Assembly (NCBI RefSeq): GCF_000337355.1
Contig: NZ_AOJH01000043.1
Location: 1-64,000, forward strand
Source: Halorubrum kocurii JCM 14978
GTDB taxonomy: Archaea; Halobacteriota; Halobacteria; Halobacteriales; Haloferacaceae
Direction: 5' to 3'
DNA: 64,000 bases
Shown here: positions 48,113 to 56,342 of the stretch, piece by piece
Position numbering within the stretch: the stretch's first letter is position 1
How the letters are laid out: every line of letters starts with the position of its first letter
The notes under the pieces: generated by a model
The model's input: the letters and a program-made list of their open reading frames with translations, nothing else
What the model was told of the DNA's origin: nothing
Database searches by the model: none
Program-made: the position numbers and the translations under genes

Positions 48113-48852
48113 CGCTCCTCCGGGGCGAGCGCGGCGGTCGCGTTCCGGTCCGAGGGGGAGCCGTCGGCCGAGTCCGTCTCGCCCGCGATTCCGCCCTTCA
48201 ACACCCCGTCTCTGAGCTCGACGACGCGGTCCGCGAACTCCTCGACGAGCGGGTCGTGCGTGACGGCGATGACGGCGACCCCCTCCTCCTTCACGCGCTC
48301 GAACTCGGCGAGGATCGACTCGCCGGTCTCCGTGTCGAGGTTCCCCGTCGGTTCGTCCGCGAGCAGCACCGCGGGCTCGTTGATGAGCGCCCGGGCGATC
48401 GCGACCCGCTGTTTCTGCCCGCCGGACAGCTCCGACGGCTCGTGGTCGAGCCGGTCGCCGAGCCCGAACCGGGCGAGCAGGTCGGCGGCGCGGTCGCGCT
48501 CGTCGCCGGGATCGAACGCGGTCGGGAGCGCAACGTTTTCGACCGCGGTCAGCGTCGGCAGGAGGTGGAAGTCCTGAAAGACGAACCCGATCGACTCCTT
48601 GCGGGCCGCGGTGCGCTCGGCGACCGAGAGCTCGGTCACGTCGGTGCCGTTCAGCAGGCGCCACCCCTCGGTGGGGTCGTCAAGGAGCCCGAGCACGTTG
48701 AGCAGCGTCGACTTTCCGGAGCCGCTGGGCCCGACCACCGCGACGAACTCCCCCGGCTCGACCGCGAAGTCCACGTCGTCGAGCGCGACCACCGGCTCGG
48801 CGCCCCCGCCCGGGTACCGCTTGGTCGCCCCGCGCAGTTCGACGCTATACAT
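48109..48852 (-). CDS. ABC transporter ATP-binding protein (MacB/LolD-like)
   Basis: 247 residues. Walker A GPSGSGKST, Q-loop FVFQDFHLLPTLTAVENV, signature LSGGQKQRVAIARALINEPAVLLADEPTGNLD (read in parts), H-loop VAVTHDP. The sequence groups with the MacB/LolD/FtsE type that pairs with the permease next to it. An acidic Ser/Asp-rich tail of about 25 residues follows. It overlaps both neighbours by a few bases, so the three genes form one operon. Confidence 0.96.
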   Translation of the reverse strand: MYSVELRGATKRYPGGGAEPVVALDDVDFAVEPGEFVAVVGPSGSGKSTLLNVLGLLDDPTEGWRLLNGTDVTELSVAERTAARKESIGFVFQDFHLLPTLTAVENVALPTAFDPGDERDRAADLLARFGLGDRLDHEPSELSGGQKQRVAIARALINEPAVLLADEPTGNLDTETGESILAEFERVKEEGVAVIAVTHDPLVEEFADRVVELRDGVLKGGIAGETDSADGSPSDRNATAALAPEER

Positions 48853-50257
48853 CGCGCCGACGGATCACGGCCCCGGCGATCGCGACGCCCGCGACGCCGA
48901 CGAGCCCGACGAGTCCGAGCGTCCCGAGCGTGCCGACGGTGCCGGAGTTATCCCCTCCGCTGTCGCCCGAATCGGGGAGCGCCACCGTCGCGGTCTCGGT
49001 GTACCGCACGCCGCGCTCGGTGTACGCGATCCGGATCGGGATCTCGTTCGCCACGGACGCGTTCGCCGCGGTCCGGAGGTCGAAGGCGACGAAGTCGCCC
49101 GCGCCCACGCTCCCGACGAAGTACTCCCGCCCGGCCGGCGTCGGCTCGATCCCGTCGGCGTCGGCGACGGAGACGACGACCCCCTCCAGCTCGCCGGTGC
49201 CCGCGTTGCCGAGGTTGGCGTCGACAACCACCTCGCCGTCGTCGGTCGTTCGGACGGTCGCGTCGGTGACGGTCGGGCTCCCCTCCCGCGGCGGGTACTG
49301 CAGCGTCGACACCGCCGTGCGGTTCGCGCTTGCGCCCGTCCGCGAGTCGGGCTCGGACCGGAACGCCGCCGTCACCGTCACGTTCGAGCGCTCGTCGAGG
49401 GGGCCGAGGTCGACGATCACGCGCCGCTCCTCGCCGGGCGAGACGTCCTCGACGACGAAGGGGCCGACGTCCGGCTCGGTCTCGTCGTCTCCGGCCCCGT
49501 CCCCGCCGTCACCATCGCCCGCCCCGACCGGCGTGCCGACGGCGGTCAGACTCACGCGGTCAGCGGTCGAGGTCCCGGTGTTGACGACGGTCACCGCGAC
49601 CGGGGAGTCCGCGGACTGAACCGCCTCGCTCTCGCCGTCCTCGTTGGCCTGGAGGCCGCCGCCACCGCCGCCGCCGAAGACGCCGTCGATGCCGCCCAGG
49701 TCGATCCCGCCGGCGCTCTGGTCCTCGTCGTCGCTCTGGAGGTCCTCCGGCGAGAGCGCGCGCGTCCGCACGTCGAGCGCGACCTCGGCCGGCTGGACGT
49801 CGACGATCACGTCGCGCGTCACCGTGACGGTCCCGCCGTCCTCCTCGCCGCCCGTCGCCTCCTGCTCGGCGACGACCTCGACCGTGAGCCGGTGTTCACC
49901 CGGCTCGTCGAAGCGGGTCCACAGGACCACGTCGGTCGCGTCGCCCGCCGAGAGCGCCCCGACGGCGGTCGCCTCGTCGCGGGCGTCACCGTCCTCGCCG
50001 TCGCTCCCGTCGTCGTCCCCGTCGCCCGCGTCGAGGAGCCGGACGCTCGTCACGTCGGCCGCCGCCGGACTGCCGCCGGAGTTCGAGACGCTCACGTTCA
50101 CCGCTACCCGCTCGCCGACGACCGGCTCGGTCGAACTCGCGTCGACCCCGTCGATCGCGATCCGGGCGTCTGGCACCGCCGCTGCCGCGCCGACGGCCCC
50201 CATCAGCGCCAGCAGGGCCACCAGCACGGCTGTCGTTCTCGTCGATATCAATGTCAC
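48845..50257 (-). CDS. Secreted CARDB-type adhesion-like protein, partner of the ABC system
   Basis: 470 residues. N-terminal signal peptide (TAVLVALLALMGAVGAAAAVP), several CARDB or Ig-like beta domains with VAVNVSVSNSGGSPAAADV and VVSVADADGI, two Gly/Asp-rich loops (GGGGGGG and DGDGGDGAGDD), then a C-terminal helix (GTLGLVGLVGVAGVAIAGAVI) ending in RRRDV. It should stand outside the membrane, anchored by the last helix. As the first gene of the operon it is the likely substrate or sensor for the MacB-like pair. Confidence 0.9.
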   Translation of the reverse strand: MTLISTRTTAVLVALLALMGAVGAAAAVPDARIAIDGVDASSTEPVVGERVAVNVSVSNSGGSPAAADVTSVRLLDAGDGDDDGSDGEDGDARDEATAVGALSAGDATDVVLWTRFDEPGEHRLTVEVVAEQEATGGEEDGGTVTVTRDVIVDVQPAEVALDVRTRALSPEDLQSDDEDQSAGGIDLGGIDGVFGGGGGGGLQANEDGESEAVQSADSPVAVTVVNTGTSTADRVSLTAVGTPVGAGDGDGGDGAGDDETEPDVGPFVVEDVSPGEERRVIVDLGPLDERSNVTVTAAFRSEPDSRTGASANRTAVSTLQYPPREGSPTVTDATVRTTDDGEVVVDANLGNAGTGELEGVVVSVADADGIEPTPAGREYFVGSVGAGDFVAFDLRTAANASVANEIPIRIAYTERGVRYTETATVALPDSGDSGGDNSGTVGTLGTLGLVGLVGVAGVAIAGAVIRRRDV

Positions 50258-50395
50258 CAGTGTTACGGGACCGGCCGGGATATATCCGTCGTAGGCGGAG
50301 GTGTCGCGGCGGCGACGGCCGAGCGCCGCCCCGGGCCGCTGACCGACGCGGACGTATATGATACCGGGTCCCGGACCGCAGGTACCGGTTACGGA

Positions 50396-50404
50396 TGCTT
50401 TTTC
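50396..50404 (+). promoter_or_regulatory. TATA-like box of the psmA transcript
   Basis: TGCTTTTTC at about 50396-50404 predicts transcription starting near 50427-50432, just at the ATG of the mini-ORF upstream of psmA. Confidence 0.4.
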
Positions 50405-50428
50405 AACCGCCCGGCGTAAGAGGGGGTA

Positions 50429-50470
50429 ATGAGCCGACGCGACACCGCGAGAGCGGGTGATCGACGATGA
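50429..50470 (+). CDS. Possible 13-codon upstream ORF coupled to psmA
   Basis: ATG AGC ... TGA encodes MSRRDTARAGDRR and its stop overlaps the psmA start (ATGATGA). If transcription begins near 50427 this would be the first AUG of a leaderless mRNA. It is basic, unlike proteins here. It could be a leader peptide, a relic of a lost upstream gene, or chance. Confidence 0.35.
   Translation: MSRRDTARAGDRR
50456..50462 (+). promoter_or_regulatory. Shine-Dalgarno sequence of psmA
   Basis: GGTGATC is fully complementary to the conserved 3' end of archaeal 16S rRNA (GAUCACCUCC). It lies 4 bases before the first ATG of psmA (50467) and 7 before the second (50470), which favours the second. Most genes here lack such a site. 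Confidence 0.6.
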
Positions 50471-51243
50471 TGGGCGGTAACGACCAGCAGGCGTACGACC
50501 GCGGCACGTCGCTGTTCTCGCCGGACGGTCGGATCTACCAGGTCGAGTACGCCCGCGAGGCGGTCTCGCGCGGCGCGCCGAGCGTCGGCGTCCGGACGGC
50601 CGACGGCGTCGTCTTCGTCGCGATGTCCCGCGCGTCCTCGACGCTGATGGAGGCCGAGAGCATCGAGAAGCTCCACAAGCTCGACGACCACCTCGGCACC
50701 GCGAGCGCCGGCCACGTCGCCGACGCCCGCCAGCTGATCGACCTCGCGCGCCGCCAGTCGCAGGGGAACCGCCTCCGCTACGGCGAGCCCGTCGGCGTCG
50801 AGACGCTGACGAAGTTCGTCACCGACCACATCCAGGAGAACACCCAGCGCGGCGGCACCCGCCCGTACGGCGCCGCGCTCCTCATCGGCGGCATCGACGA
50901 GGGCGAGCCGCGCCTGTTCGCCGCCGACCCCTCCGGCACCCCCAACGAGTGGAAGGCGACCGTCATCGGCGGCGGCCGCTCCGACATCCAGGGCCACCTC
51001 GAGGAGGAGTGGACCGAGGGGCTCTCGCTCGACGCGGGCGTCGAACTCGGGATCGCCGCGCTCGCCGCCCACGACGACGAGTTCGAGCCGGCCGACCTCG
51101 CCGTCGCCACGGTCACCGAGGCCGACGGCTACCGGACCCTCCCCGTCGACGAGATCGCCGAGGCGTTCGAGGCCGCCGGGCTGACGACGGAGGACGAGGA
51201 GGAGGAGGACGGCGAGGACGCTGACGCCGACGACGAGGAGTAA
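50467..51243 (+). CDS. psmA: 20S proteasome alpha subunit
   Basis: 258 residues. The alpha signature QQAYDRGTSLFSPDGRIYQVEYAREAVSRGA forms the gate and the family's N-terminal helix; the Lys that receives activator tails is kept in SIEKLHKLDDHLG. GGTRPYGAALLIGG and LFAADPSGTPNEWKATVIGG complete the fold. The C-terminal 25 residues are almost all acidic. Sequence details (DRGTSLFSPDG) are nearer to what I recall of haloarchaeal alpha2 (PsmC) than alpha1, so a paralogue may exist elsewhere. With PAN it forms the regulated protease. Confidence 0.95.
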   Translation: MMGGNDQQAYDRGTSLFSPDGRIYQVEYAREAVSRGAPSVGVRTADGVVFVAMSRASSTLMEAESIEKLHKLDDHLGTASAGHVADARQLIDLARRQSQGNRLRYGEPVGVETLTKFVTDHIQENTQRGGTRPYGAALLIGGIDEGEPRLFAADPSGTPNEWKATVIGGGRSDIQGHLEEEWTEGLSLDAGVELGIAALAAHDDEFEPADLAVATVTEADGYRTLPVDEIAEAFEAAGLTTEDEEEEDGEDADADDEE

Positions 51244-51264
51244 TTCGCTCGCCTCTCGGTTTCT

Positions 51265-51399
51265 GTTCTCTTCGTCCCCCGTTTTCCGTTCTCTTCGTCC
51301 CCCGTTTTCCGTTCTCTTCGTCCCCCGTTTTCCGTTCTCTTCGTCCCCCGGTTTCCGTTCTCCTCGTCCCCCGTTTTCCGTTCTCTTCGTCGTTTCCCG
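51265..51399. repeat. 23-bp unit, five full copies and a partial sixth
   Basis: GTTCTCTTCGTCCCCCGTTTTCC starts at 51265, 51288, 51311, 51334 and 51357 (few mismatches), then a broken copy from 51380. It starts 22 bases after the psmA stop. The strand reading with psmA is pyrimidine-rich with repeated C5-G-T4 tracts, so it might also terminate transcription. Confidence 0.92.
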
Positions 51400-51470
51400 T
51401 CGCGCAGTTCCTCTCTCGATTTCGCCCTCCACTCCCGGACCCTTTTGTCGTCGCCCCCCGAACCGCGGGT

Positions 51471-52409
51471 ATGGCACGCATTGGCGAGCTCGTCGCGTAC
51501 CCGCTGAAGTCGAACGACGGGGCGGCGGTCGACCGCGCCGACCTCGGGCCGAACGGCGCCCTCCGCGGCGACCGCACGTACGCCCTCGTCGAGGCCGGCG
51601 TCGACCCGCACGCGACCTCGGTCGGCGGCGACGGCGGCTACGTCAACGGGAAGCGCGAGCCGGCGGTCCACGGGCTCTCGGCGAGCTACGAACCGTCCGG
51701 CCCGACCGACGCGACGCCGACCGAAGTGACCCTCTCGCGCCCGGCGCGCTCCGAGACGGGGGCCGAGGCCGACACGCGGACCTTCGCGCTCCCCGGGGAC
51801 CGCGAGGCGCTGGAGGCGTGGGTCGGCGAGTACCTCGGCTACGCGGTCGACCTCGTCCGCGAGCCGGACGGGGGCCTCCCCGACGACCGGGCGGCGCCGG
51901 GGCCGACGGTCGTCTCGCGAGCGACGCTGGAGGCGGTCGCCTCGTGGTTCGACGAGGTCGCCGACGCCACGGAGATGCGCCGTCGGCTCCGTCCGAACCT
52001 CGTGCTCGACGACTGCCCGGCGTTCTGGGAGGACCGGCTGTTCGCCGACCGCGGCGAGGCCGTGCGCGTCTCGGTCGGGGGGACCGAGCTGCTCGGCGTC
52101 AACCCCTGTCAGCGCTGCGTCGTCCCCTCGCGGGACCCGGACACGGGCGAGCCGATCGACGGGTTCCGCGAGACGTTTCTCCGGAAGCGCCGTGAGACGC
52201 TCCCCGAGTGGACCGAGAGCGACCGGTTCGACCACGACTTCCGGCTGATGGTCAACACGGTCGTCCCCGAGTCGGAGTGGGGATCGACGCTCGCGGTCGG
52301 CGACCGACTGACGATTGAGGGGGTCGTCGAGATCGCCGAGGAGGACGGGACCGTCGAGGTCGCCGAGAAGGACGGGACCGCCGCGACCAAGACGAGGGAG
52401 AACCCGTGA
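51471..52409 (+). CDS. MOSC-domain protein
   Basis: 312 residues. N-terminal beta-barrel MOSC_N-like region (IGELVAYPLKSNDGAAVDRADLGPNGALRGDRTYALV, read in parts), then the MOSC core with MRRRLRPNLVLDD and the cofactor Cys loop LLGVNPCQRCVVPSRDPDTGE. The pattern resembles mARC/YiiM-type proteins that use a sulfurated molybdenum cofactor in reduction of N-hydroxylated compounds. The last 40 residues are low-complexity with EDGTVEVAEKDGT repeats. Its stop overlaps the GTG of the next gene. Confidence 0.92.
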   Translation: MARIGELVAYPLKSNDGAAVDRADLGPNGALRGDRTYALVEAGVDPHATSVGGDGGYVNGKREPAVHGLSASYEPSGPTDATPTEVTLSRPARSETGAEADTRTFALPGDREALEAWVGEYLGYAVDLVREPDGGLPDDRAAPGPTVVSRATLEAVASWFDEVADATEMRRRLRPNLVLDDCPAFWEDRLFADRGEAVRVSVGGTELLGVNPCQRCVVPSRDPDTGEPIDGFRETFLRKRRETLPEWTESDRFDHDFRLMVNTVVPESEWGSTLAVGDRLTIEGVVEIAEEDGTVEVAEKDGTAATKTRENP

Positions 52410-52948
52410 CTCGACGGGGGACGCCCGGTCGGGAGAGCGCGGCCGCTCGGTCGACGGAGCGACGGATTTGGTACGGGTACGGTCAGCTGACCCGCGCCGA
52501 GAAGAGTCGCTTCGGCGTCTTCCTCCACGACACCACGCGGCTGTTCGCGGAGATCTCGGTGTTCTCGCTGCCCGTGTTACTGCTCGTGATGGAGTACCCG
52601 GCTACCGGGTGGTTCGACGCGAAGGCGACGGGGATCGTGGCCTGGCTCACCGCGGTGGTCGTCGGGACGCTCGTCCGGGGCGGCTTCGTTCGCCCGATAG
52701 CGACTCCGATCCCCGGGTGGGTGACCCTCTCGCCGTCGCTGCTGCTCGCGCGGGTCCCGTACTTCAACGGCGGACTGGCATTGGCGATCTTCGGCGGTCT
52801 CCGGGTGGAGCAGACGGTCGCGACCGTCGCTCCGGCGAGCGGGGGACTCGGCGTGGCCGCCGGGCTCGCGTGGGCGGCCGGCGCCGCGACGCTGCTCTCG
52901 CTGTGTTTCCCGTGGTTCGCGGAGCGGTGGCTCTCGGTCGTCGGGTGA
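52406..52948 (+). CDS. Small multi-helix membrane protein coupled to the MOSC gene
   Basis: 180 residues from a GTG overlapping the MOSC stop (GTGA). Four hydrophobic helices at about 47-64, 76-95, 105-130 and 142-170. ARSTERRIWYGYGQLTRAEKSRFGVFLHDTTRLF precedes them (a charged, probably cytoplasmic segment, quoted here in part). No family recognised. Coupled translation suggests it works with the MOSC protein, perhaps as a membrane tether. Confidence 0.75.
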   Translation: MTRRGTPGRESAAARSTERRIWYGYGQLTRAEKSRFGVFLHDTTRLFAEISVFSLPVLLLVMEYPATGWFDAKATGIVAWLTAVVVGTLVRGGFVRPIATPIPGWVTLSPSLLLARVPYFNGGLALAIFGGLRVEQTVATVAPASGGLGVAAGLAWAAGAATLLSLCFPWFAERWLSVVG

Positions 52949-52988
52949 GTCAGAGTCAGAACGCGGGACTGCGGCGCGGACGCCGGGC

Positions 52989-53915
52989 TCAGCGCCCGCC
53001 GTCGGTCATCGCGACCGGCTCGTCGTCCGCCGTCTCGGCCGGAGCGCCGCTCCCGTCGCGGGCGGGCTCCTCGACCCCCGCGGTGTCTGGCGTCGTCTCG
53101 CCGACGCCGAAGTGGTTCCAGAGCGTGACGCCGGCGACCGCGAACGCGACGAGGTCGTAGTGAACGGCGCCCTCGAAGGCCGTGAACGCGGCGAGCGTGC
53201 TGTACCCGAAGAGGGCGACGACGCTCCCGACGAACACGCTCTCGCTCGTGACCCGCCCGGCCGCCGCGGCCGCGAGCGACCGCTTGATTATCGGGCCGCA
53301 GGCGACGAGGAACGCGATCCCGGAGAGCGCGCCGAGGTTGACGAAGAAGTGCGTCGCCATCCGCGAGTCGAGCAGCGACTGCAGGTACGCGACCGTGAGC
53401 GGGTCGTAGAACAGCCACTCGATCCGGGTCGGGTACAGCACCGCGATGTACGGCGTCGCGACCATCAGCCCGAACAACACCGCGACGGCGACGCGGGCCG
53501 ACGCGAACTGCGAGGCCCGCCGCGCCTCGAACGCTCGGTCGACGGGGTCGACGACGAGCCCACACGCCTCCAGCGTCTCCCGGAGGTCGTCGCGGGAGAC
53601 CGACGGGTCGTGGTGGACGCCGACGGTGCCGTTTCGCCCGGTCGCCGACGCGGCGCTCACGCCCTCACGGTCGCGGAGGACGGCCTCTAACAGCCCCTCC
53701 CGGCGCTTCGTGTCGATCCCCTCCACCGAGAAGGTGTCGTGGACGTGCGGCTCGGGAACCCGCGCGACCCGCGGTCCGGCGTTTCCATCGGACGCGTCGG
53801 CCGCGGTCTCGCCGGTCGGGGCGTCGATCCCCCGATCGCGGACCACGGCGTCAAGCCGCGTCGCCCGCCCGTGGTGGTCGTCTGGCATGTGCGTCACATA
53901 CACCCGTATCGGCAT
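52989..53915 (-). CDS. Membrane protein with HMA-like domain lacking the metal cysteines
   Basis: 308 residues, or 299 from the ATG at 53888 (MPDDHHGR). Residues about 60-125 read as a ferredoxin-like HMA fold (DTFSVEGIDTKRREGLLEAV, NGTVGVHHDPSVSRDDLRETLEACGL), but the usual CxxC is replaced by GIDT. Four hydrophobic helices follow (VAVAVLFGLMVATPYIAVLY, HFFVNLGALSGIAFLVACG and two more), with an acidic tail. The order HMA-membrane resembles the start of a copper P-type ATPase without its ATPase domains. Function unknown. Confidence 0.78.
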   Translation of the reverse strand: MPIRVYVTHMPDDHHGRATRLDAVVRDRGIDAPTGETAADASDGNAGPRVARVPEPHVHDTFSVEGIDTKRREGLLEAVLRDREGVSAASATGRNGTVGVHHDPSVSRDDLRETLEACGLVVDPVDRAFEARRASQFASARVAVAVLFGLMVATPYIAVLYPTRIEWLFYDPLTVAYLQSLLDSRMATHFFVNLGALSGIAFLVACGPIIKRSLAAAAAGRVTSESVFVGSVVALFGYSTLAAFTAFEGAVHYDLVAFAVAGVTLWNHFGVGETTPDTAGVEEPARDGSGAPAETADDEPVAMTDGGR

Positions 53916-53987
53916 GAAACTTCCCCCGTTCGGAGGCGGTCCGGGGGCGAGCTCGCCGCGCGGACCGGGGTCGCCTGAGAGCGAGCG

Positions 53988-54857
53988 CTAGGAGTTGACC
54001 GACTCCATGTACGAGGTGACGATCATCTGTCCCTTCCGCGTGAGCGCGGCCCCGGCGTCCCCGTCGACGACGAGGTCCTCGTCGCGGAGCGTTTCGAGGA
54101 CCATCTCCGTCTGGGTCACGTCGCCGGTGACCACGTCGGCGATGTTCGCCTCGCCCCCGGCGGAGTAGATCGACACGAGGATCTCCAGCTGTTCCTCCGT
54201 CGGATCGAACGCCTCGACGTCCTCCATCACCTCGTCGTACTCCAGCTTGATGTACCGACCGAGCACGTTCAGGATCCGCTTGTCGGGGACGGTCGCGATC
54301 GACGTCACGGTCTGGGTGTCCGGGACGTGGCGGAACACGAGCGCCGGGCGCTTCTTGTCGGCGATCGTGCGGTTCGTCCGCTCGTAGTCGATGACGCTCG
54401 ACAGTTCCACCCTGAACGGGTCGGGGCAGTCGGCGAAGCCGATCGCGCCCGGCGAGAGGGTGATCGACGCGGTGTGGTCGGACGCGTCCGTGACGCGCCC
54501 GCCGAGCTTCGCCGGGTGCCGGACCGTCACCGTCACGCCGCGCAACAGGACCTTGAACAGCAGCCGGGTGAACCGCTCCATGTCGTCCGGCTCGCCCTCC
54601 ACGAGGGCCGTGCGCCTGTCCCCGCCGTCCCGGTAGGCGATGGTCACGCTGTCGCTGAAAAACGACTGGAGGTCTCCGGGGACGGTGCCGACGACGACGT
54701 CGAACACCTTCGAGAGGGGGACGGTCGTCTTCGCGCCGTCGGTGGCGAGCACGAGCCGGCGCTGGCTCAGGAGGACGCGGCCCGACACTGGTTCGTCGCG
54801 TCCGAGGTCGGAGGTGTGGACGCGGCCGACGAAGTCAGCGACGACGGACTCTTCCAT
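53988..54857 (-). CDS. cheF: Chemotaxis adaptor CheF
   Basis: 289 residues. The N-terminal two-thirds are PH-like beta structure ([41 protein letters not shown]), followed by a helix-turn-helix-like end ([40 protein letters not shown]). These are the hallmarks of the archaeal CheF family, which links CheY to the archaellum switch proteins. No other che or arl gene is in the window, so this is either an isolated paralogue or lies away from its cluster. Confidence 0.88.
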   Translation of the reverse strand: MEESVVADFVGRVHTSDLGRDEPVSGRVLLSQRRLVLATDGAKTTVPLSKVFDVVVGTVPGDLQSFFSDSVTIAYRDGGDRRTALVEGEPDDMERFTRLLFKVLLRGVTVTVRHPAKLGGRVTDASDHTASITLSPGAIGFADCPDPFRVELSSVIDYERTNRTIADKKRPALVFRHVPDTQTVTSIATVPDKRILNVLGRYIKLEYDEVMEDVEAFDPTEEQLEILVSIYSAGGEANIADVVTGDVTQTEMVLETLRDEDLVVDGDAGAALTRKGQMIVTSYMESVNS

Positions 54858-55027
54858 CGAACTTCGCTTGCGCCTCTCCGGTATTTACTGTTACTCCTGC
54901 TGTATCAGTCGTGATAACAAACCGACGAATCGAGAACGAACGTGTTCGGACGCTCGGGCCGGTTCGATCGCGCGGTAAAAGCGAGGAACAGCAAAGCCTA
55001 ATGAGGTGGGCATCAAACCGACAGGTG

Positions 55028-55417
55028 ATGCCCACAGTAGAATACCTCAACTACGAAGTGCTCGACGACCACGGCTGGTCGATGGACGACGACGACCTGT
55101 TCGAGGAGGCGGCTGACGCCGACCTCGACGCCGAGGACTACGGCTCCCTCGAAGTGAACCAGGGCGAGTACATCCTCGAATCCGCCGAGGCCCAGGGCTA
55201 CGACTGGCCCTTCTCGTGCCGTGCCGGCGCCTGCGCGAACTGCGCCGCCATCGTGAAGGAAGGCGACATCGAGATGGACATGCAGCAGATCCTCTCCGAC
55301 GAGGAGGTCGAAGACAAGAACGTCCGTCTCACCTGCATCGGCAGCCCGTCGGCCGACGAGGTCAAGATCGTCTACAACGCGAAACACCTCGACTACCTGC
55401 AGAACCGCGTCATCTAA
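55028..55417 (+). CDS. 2Fe-2S ferredoxin, haloarchaeal plant-type
   Basis: 129 residues from the ATG at 55028. Cluster cysteines C64, C69, C72 ([11 protein letters not shown]) and C103 (RLTCIG). The N-terminal acidic insertion of about 30 residues ([27 protein letters not shown], in parts) is the known halophilic adaptation of these ferredoxins. It accepts electrons from 2-oxoacid oxidoreductases and serves as general donor; it is a candidate partner for the P450 at 4.2 kb. Confidence 0.96.
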   Translation: MPTVEYLNYEVLDDHGWSMDDDDLFEEAADADLDAEDYGSLEVNQGEYILESAEAQGYDWPFSCRAGACANCAAIVKEGDIEMDMQQILSDEEVEDKNVRLTCIGSPSADEVKIVYNAKHLDYLQNRVI

Positions 55418-55546
55418 CGCCGCTTCGACCACGCCGAGGCCGCACTCACAGACGGTGTTCGATGTGGGTCACCCCCATCGGTGCCACCGTTTTTTCGGAC
55501 GACTCGTCCCGCCGAGCGACCGCTCGGCTCCGAACCCGACTCCCAC

Positions 55547-56197
55547 CTACCAGGCCGACCACGCGGTCAGGCTCTCGTCGCGGGCGTACACCCGCTTGAG
55601 ATCCTTGGCGTACGCGAAGTCGCCCTCGTGATCCAGCTTCTCGTGGCGGTACTCGGGGGCGTCCTCGCGGATCTGGACGCCCTCGACGACGAACTCCTCC
55701 TCGCCGAAGGTCTCGGTCTCGCCGACGGTGAACTCGTAGTCGCCGGGGACGTTCACCTGCAGCGAGCGCGTCTGGTCCGCGTTCCCGTCCTTCGGGTGGA
55801 GCGTCACCGGGACCGTGACGTTGTCGACCGCGCGGGTCCACAGGGTCTCGACGGCCTCGATGTCGGCCTCCTCGACCCGCTGCTCCGGGCCGACCTCGAT
55901 CCCGGTCACCCGGACCTGCATCAGGGCGTCGGGGGAGTCGACGACGAACTCCTCGCCGGTCGCGACGTAGGTGTCCGCGGGCACGTCCATCTCGGTCGAG
56001 AACGACTCCCCGTCCTGCGAGACGATGACCGTCAGCCCGACCGTCTCCTCCTCCGGGATCTCGGTCTTGTACGTGTGGTCGCAGTCGGTACAGCGGACGG
56101 TCGCCTGCCCGCCGGGGCGCAGCACTTCGTGGACGGTCTCCTCGCCCGACGAACACGACGGACAGACGAGACCGACTCGGTCTCCGGTTTCGGTCAT
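55547..56197 (-). CDS. HVO_0476-family zinc-finger protein
   Basis: 216 residues. An N-terminal four-Cys ribbon (LVCPSCSSG with VRCTDCDHTY, about residues 11-40) is followed by a beta-rich domain (TEIPEEETVGLTVIVSQDGES, VDSPDALMQVRVTGIEVG, GDYEFTVGETETFGEEE). The arrangement fits the archaeal HVO_0476 family, function unknown; the ribbon suggests RNA or ribosome contact. It lies convergent with the ferredoxin gene. Confidence 0.88.
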   Translation of the reverse strand: MTETGDRVGLVCPSCSSGEETVHEVLRPGGQATVRCTDCDHTYKTEIPEEETVGLTVIVSQDGESFSTEMDVPADTYVATGEEFVVDSPDALMQVRVTGIEVGPEQRVEEADIEAVETLWTRAVDNVTVPVTLHPKDGNADQTRSLQVNVPGDYEFTVGETETFGEEEFVVEGVQIREDAPEYRHEKLDHEGDFAYAKDLKRVYARDESLTAWSAW

Positions 56198-56312
56198 TAC
56201 GGCGTCGTATCCGCCGCTCGCGTAAATATCCGCCCCTGTGGCCGCGGTGCGTCACACGCTCGCGTGGGCCTCGCTCCGGGGTCGGTCCCCGGGGCGGGCG
56301 AGTAAGGAAACT

Positions 56313-56320
56313 GGTTTATC
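56313..56320 (+). promoter_or_regulatory. TATA-like box for prs
   Basis: GGTTTATC, 23-30 bases before the ATG at 56343; rejects the longer upstream frame beginning at 56238. Confidence 0.5.
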
Positions 56321-56342
56321 GGAGTCTGGGGAACGGTCGCCC

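Noticed and set aside
51265..51399. CRISPR-like array
   Set aside because: Units are directly adjacent with no unique spacers and no cas genes; this is a minisatellite. The same applies to 35169-35256 and 11623-11741.
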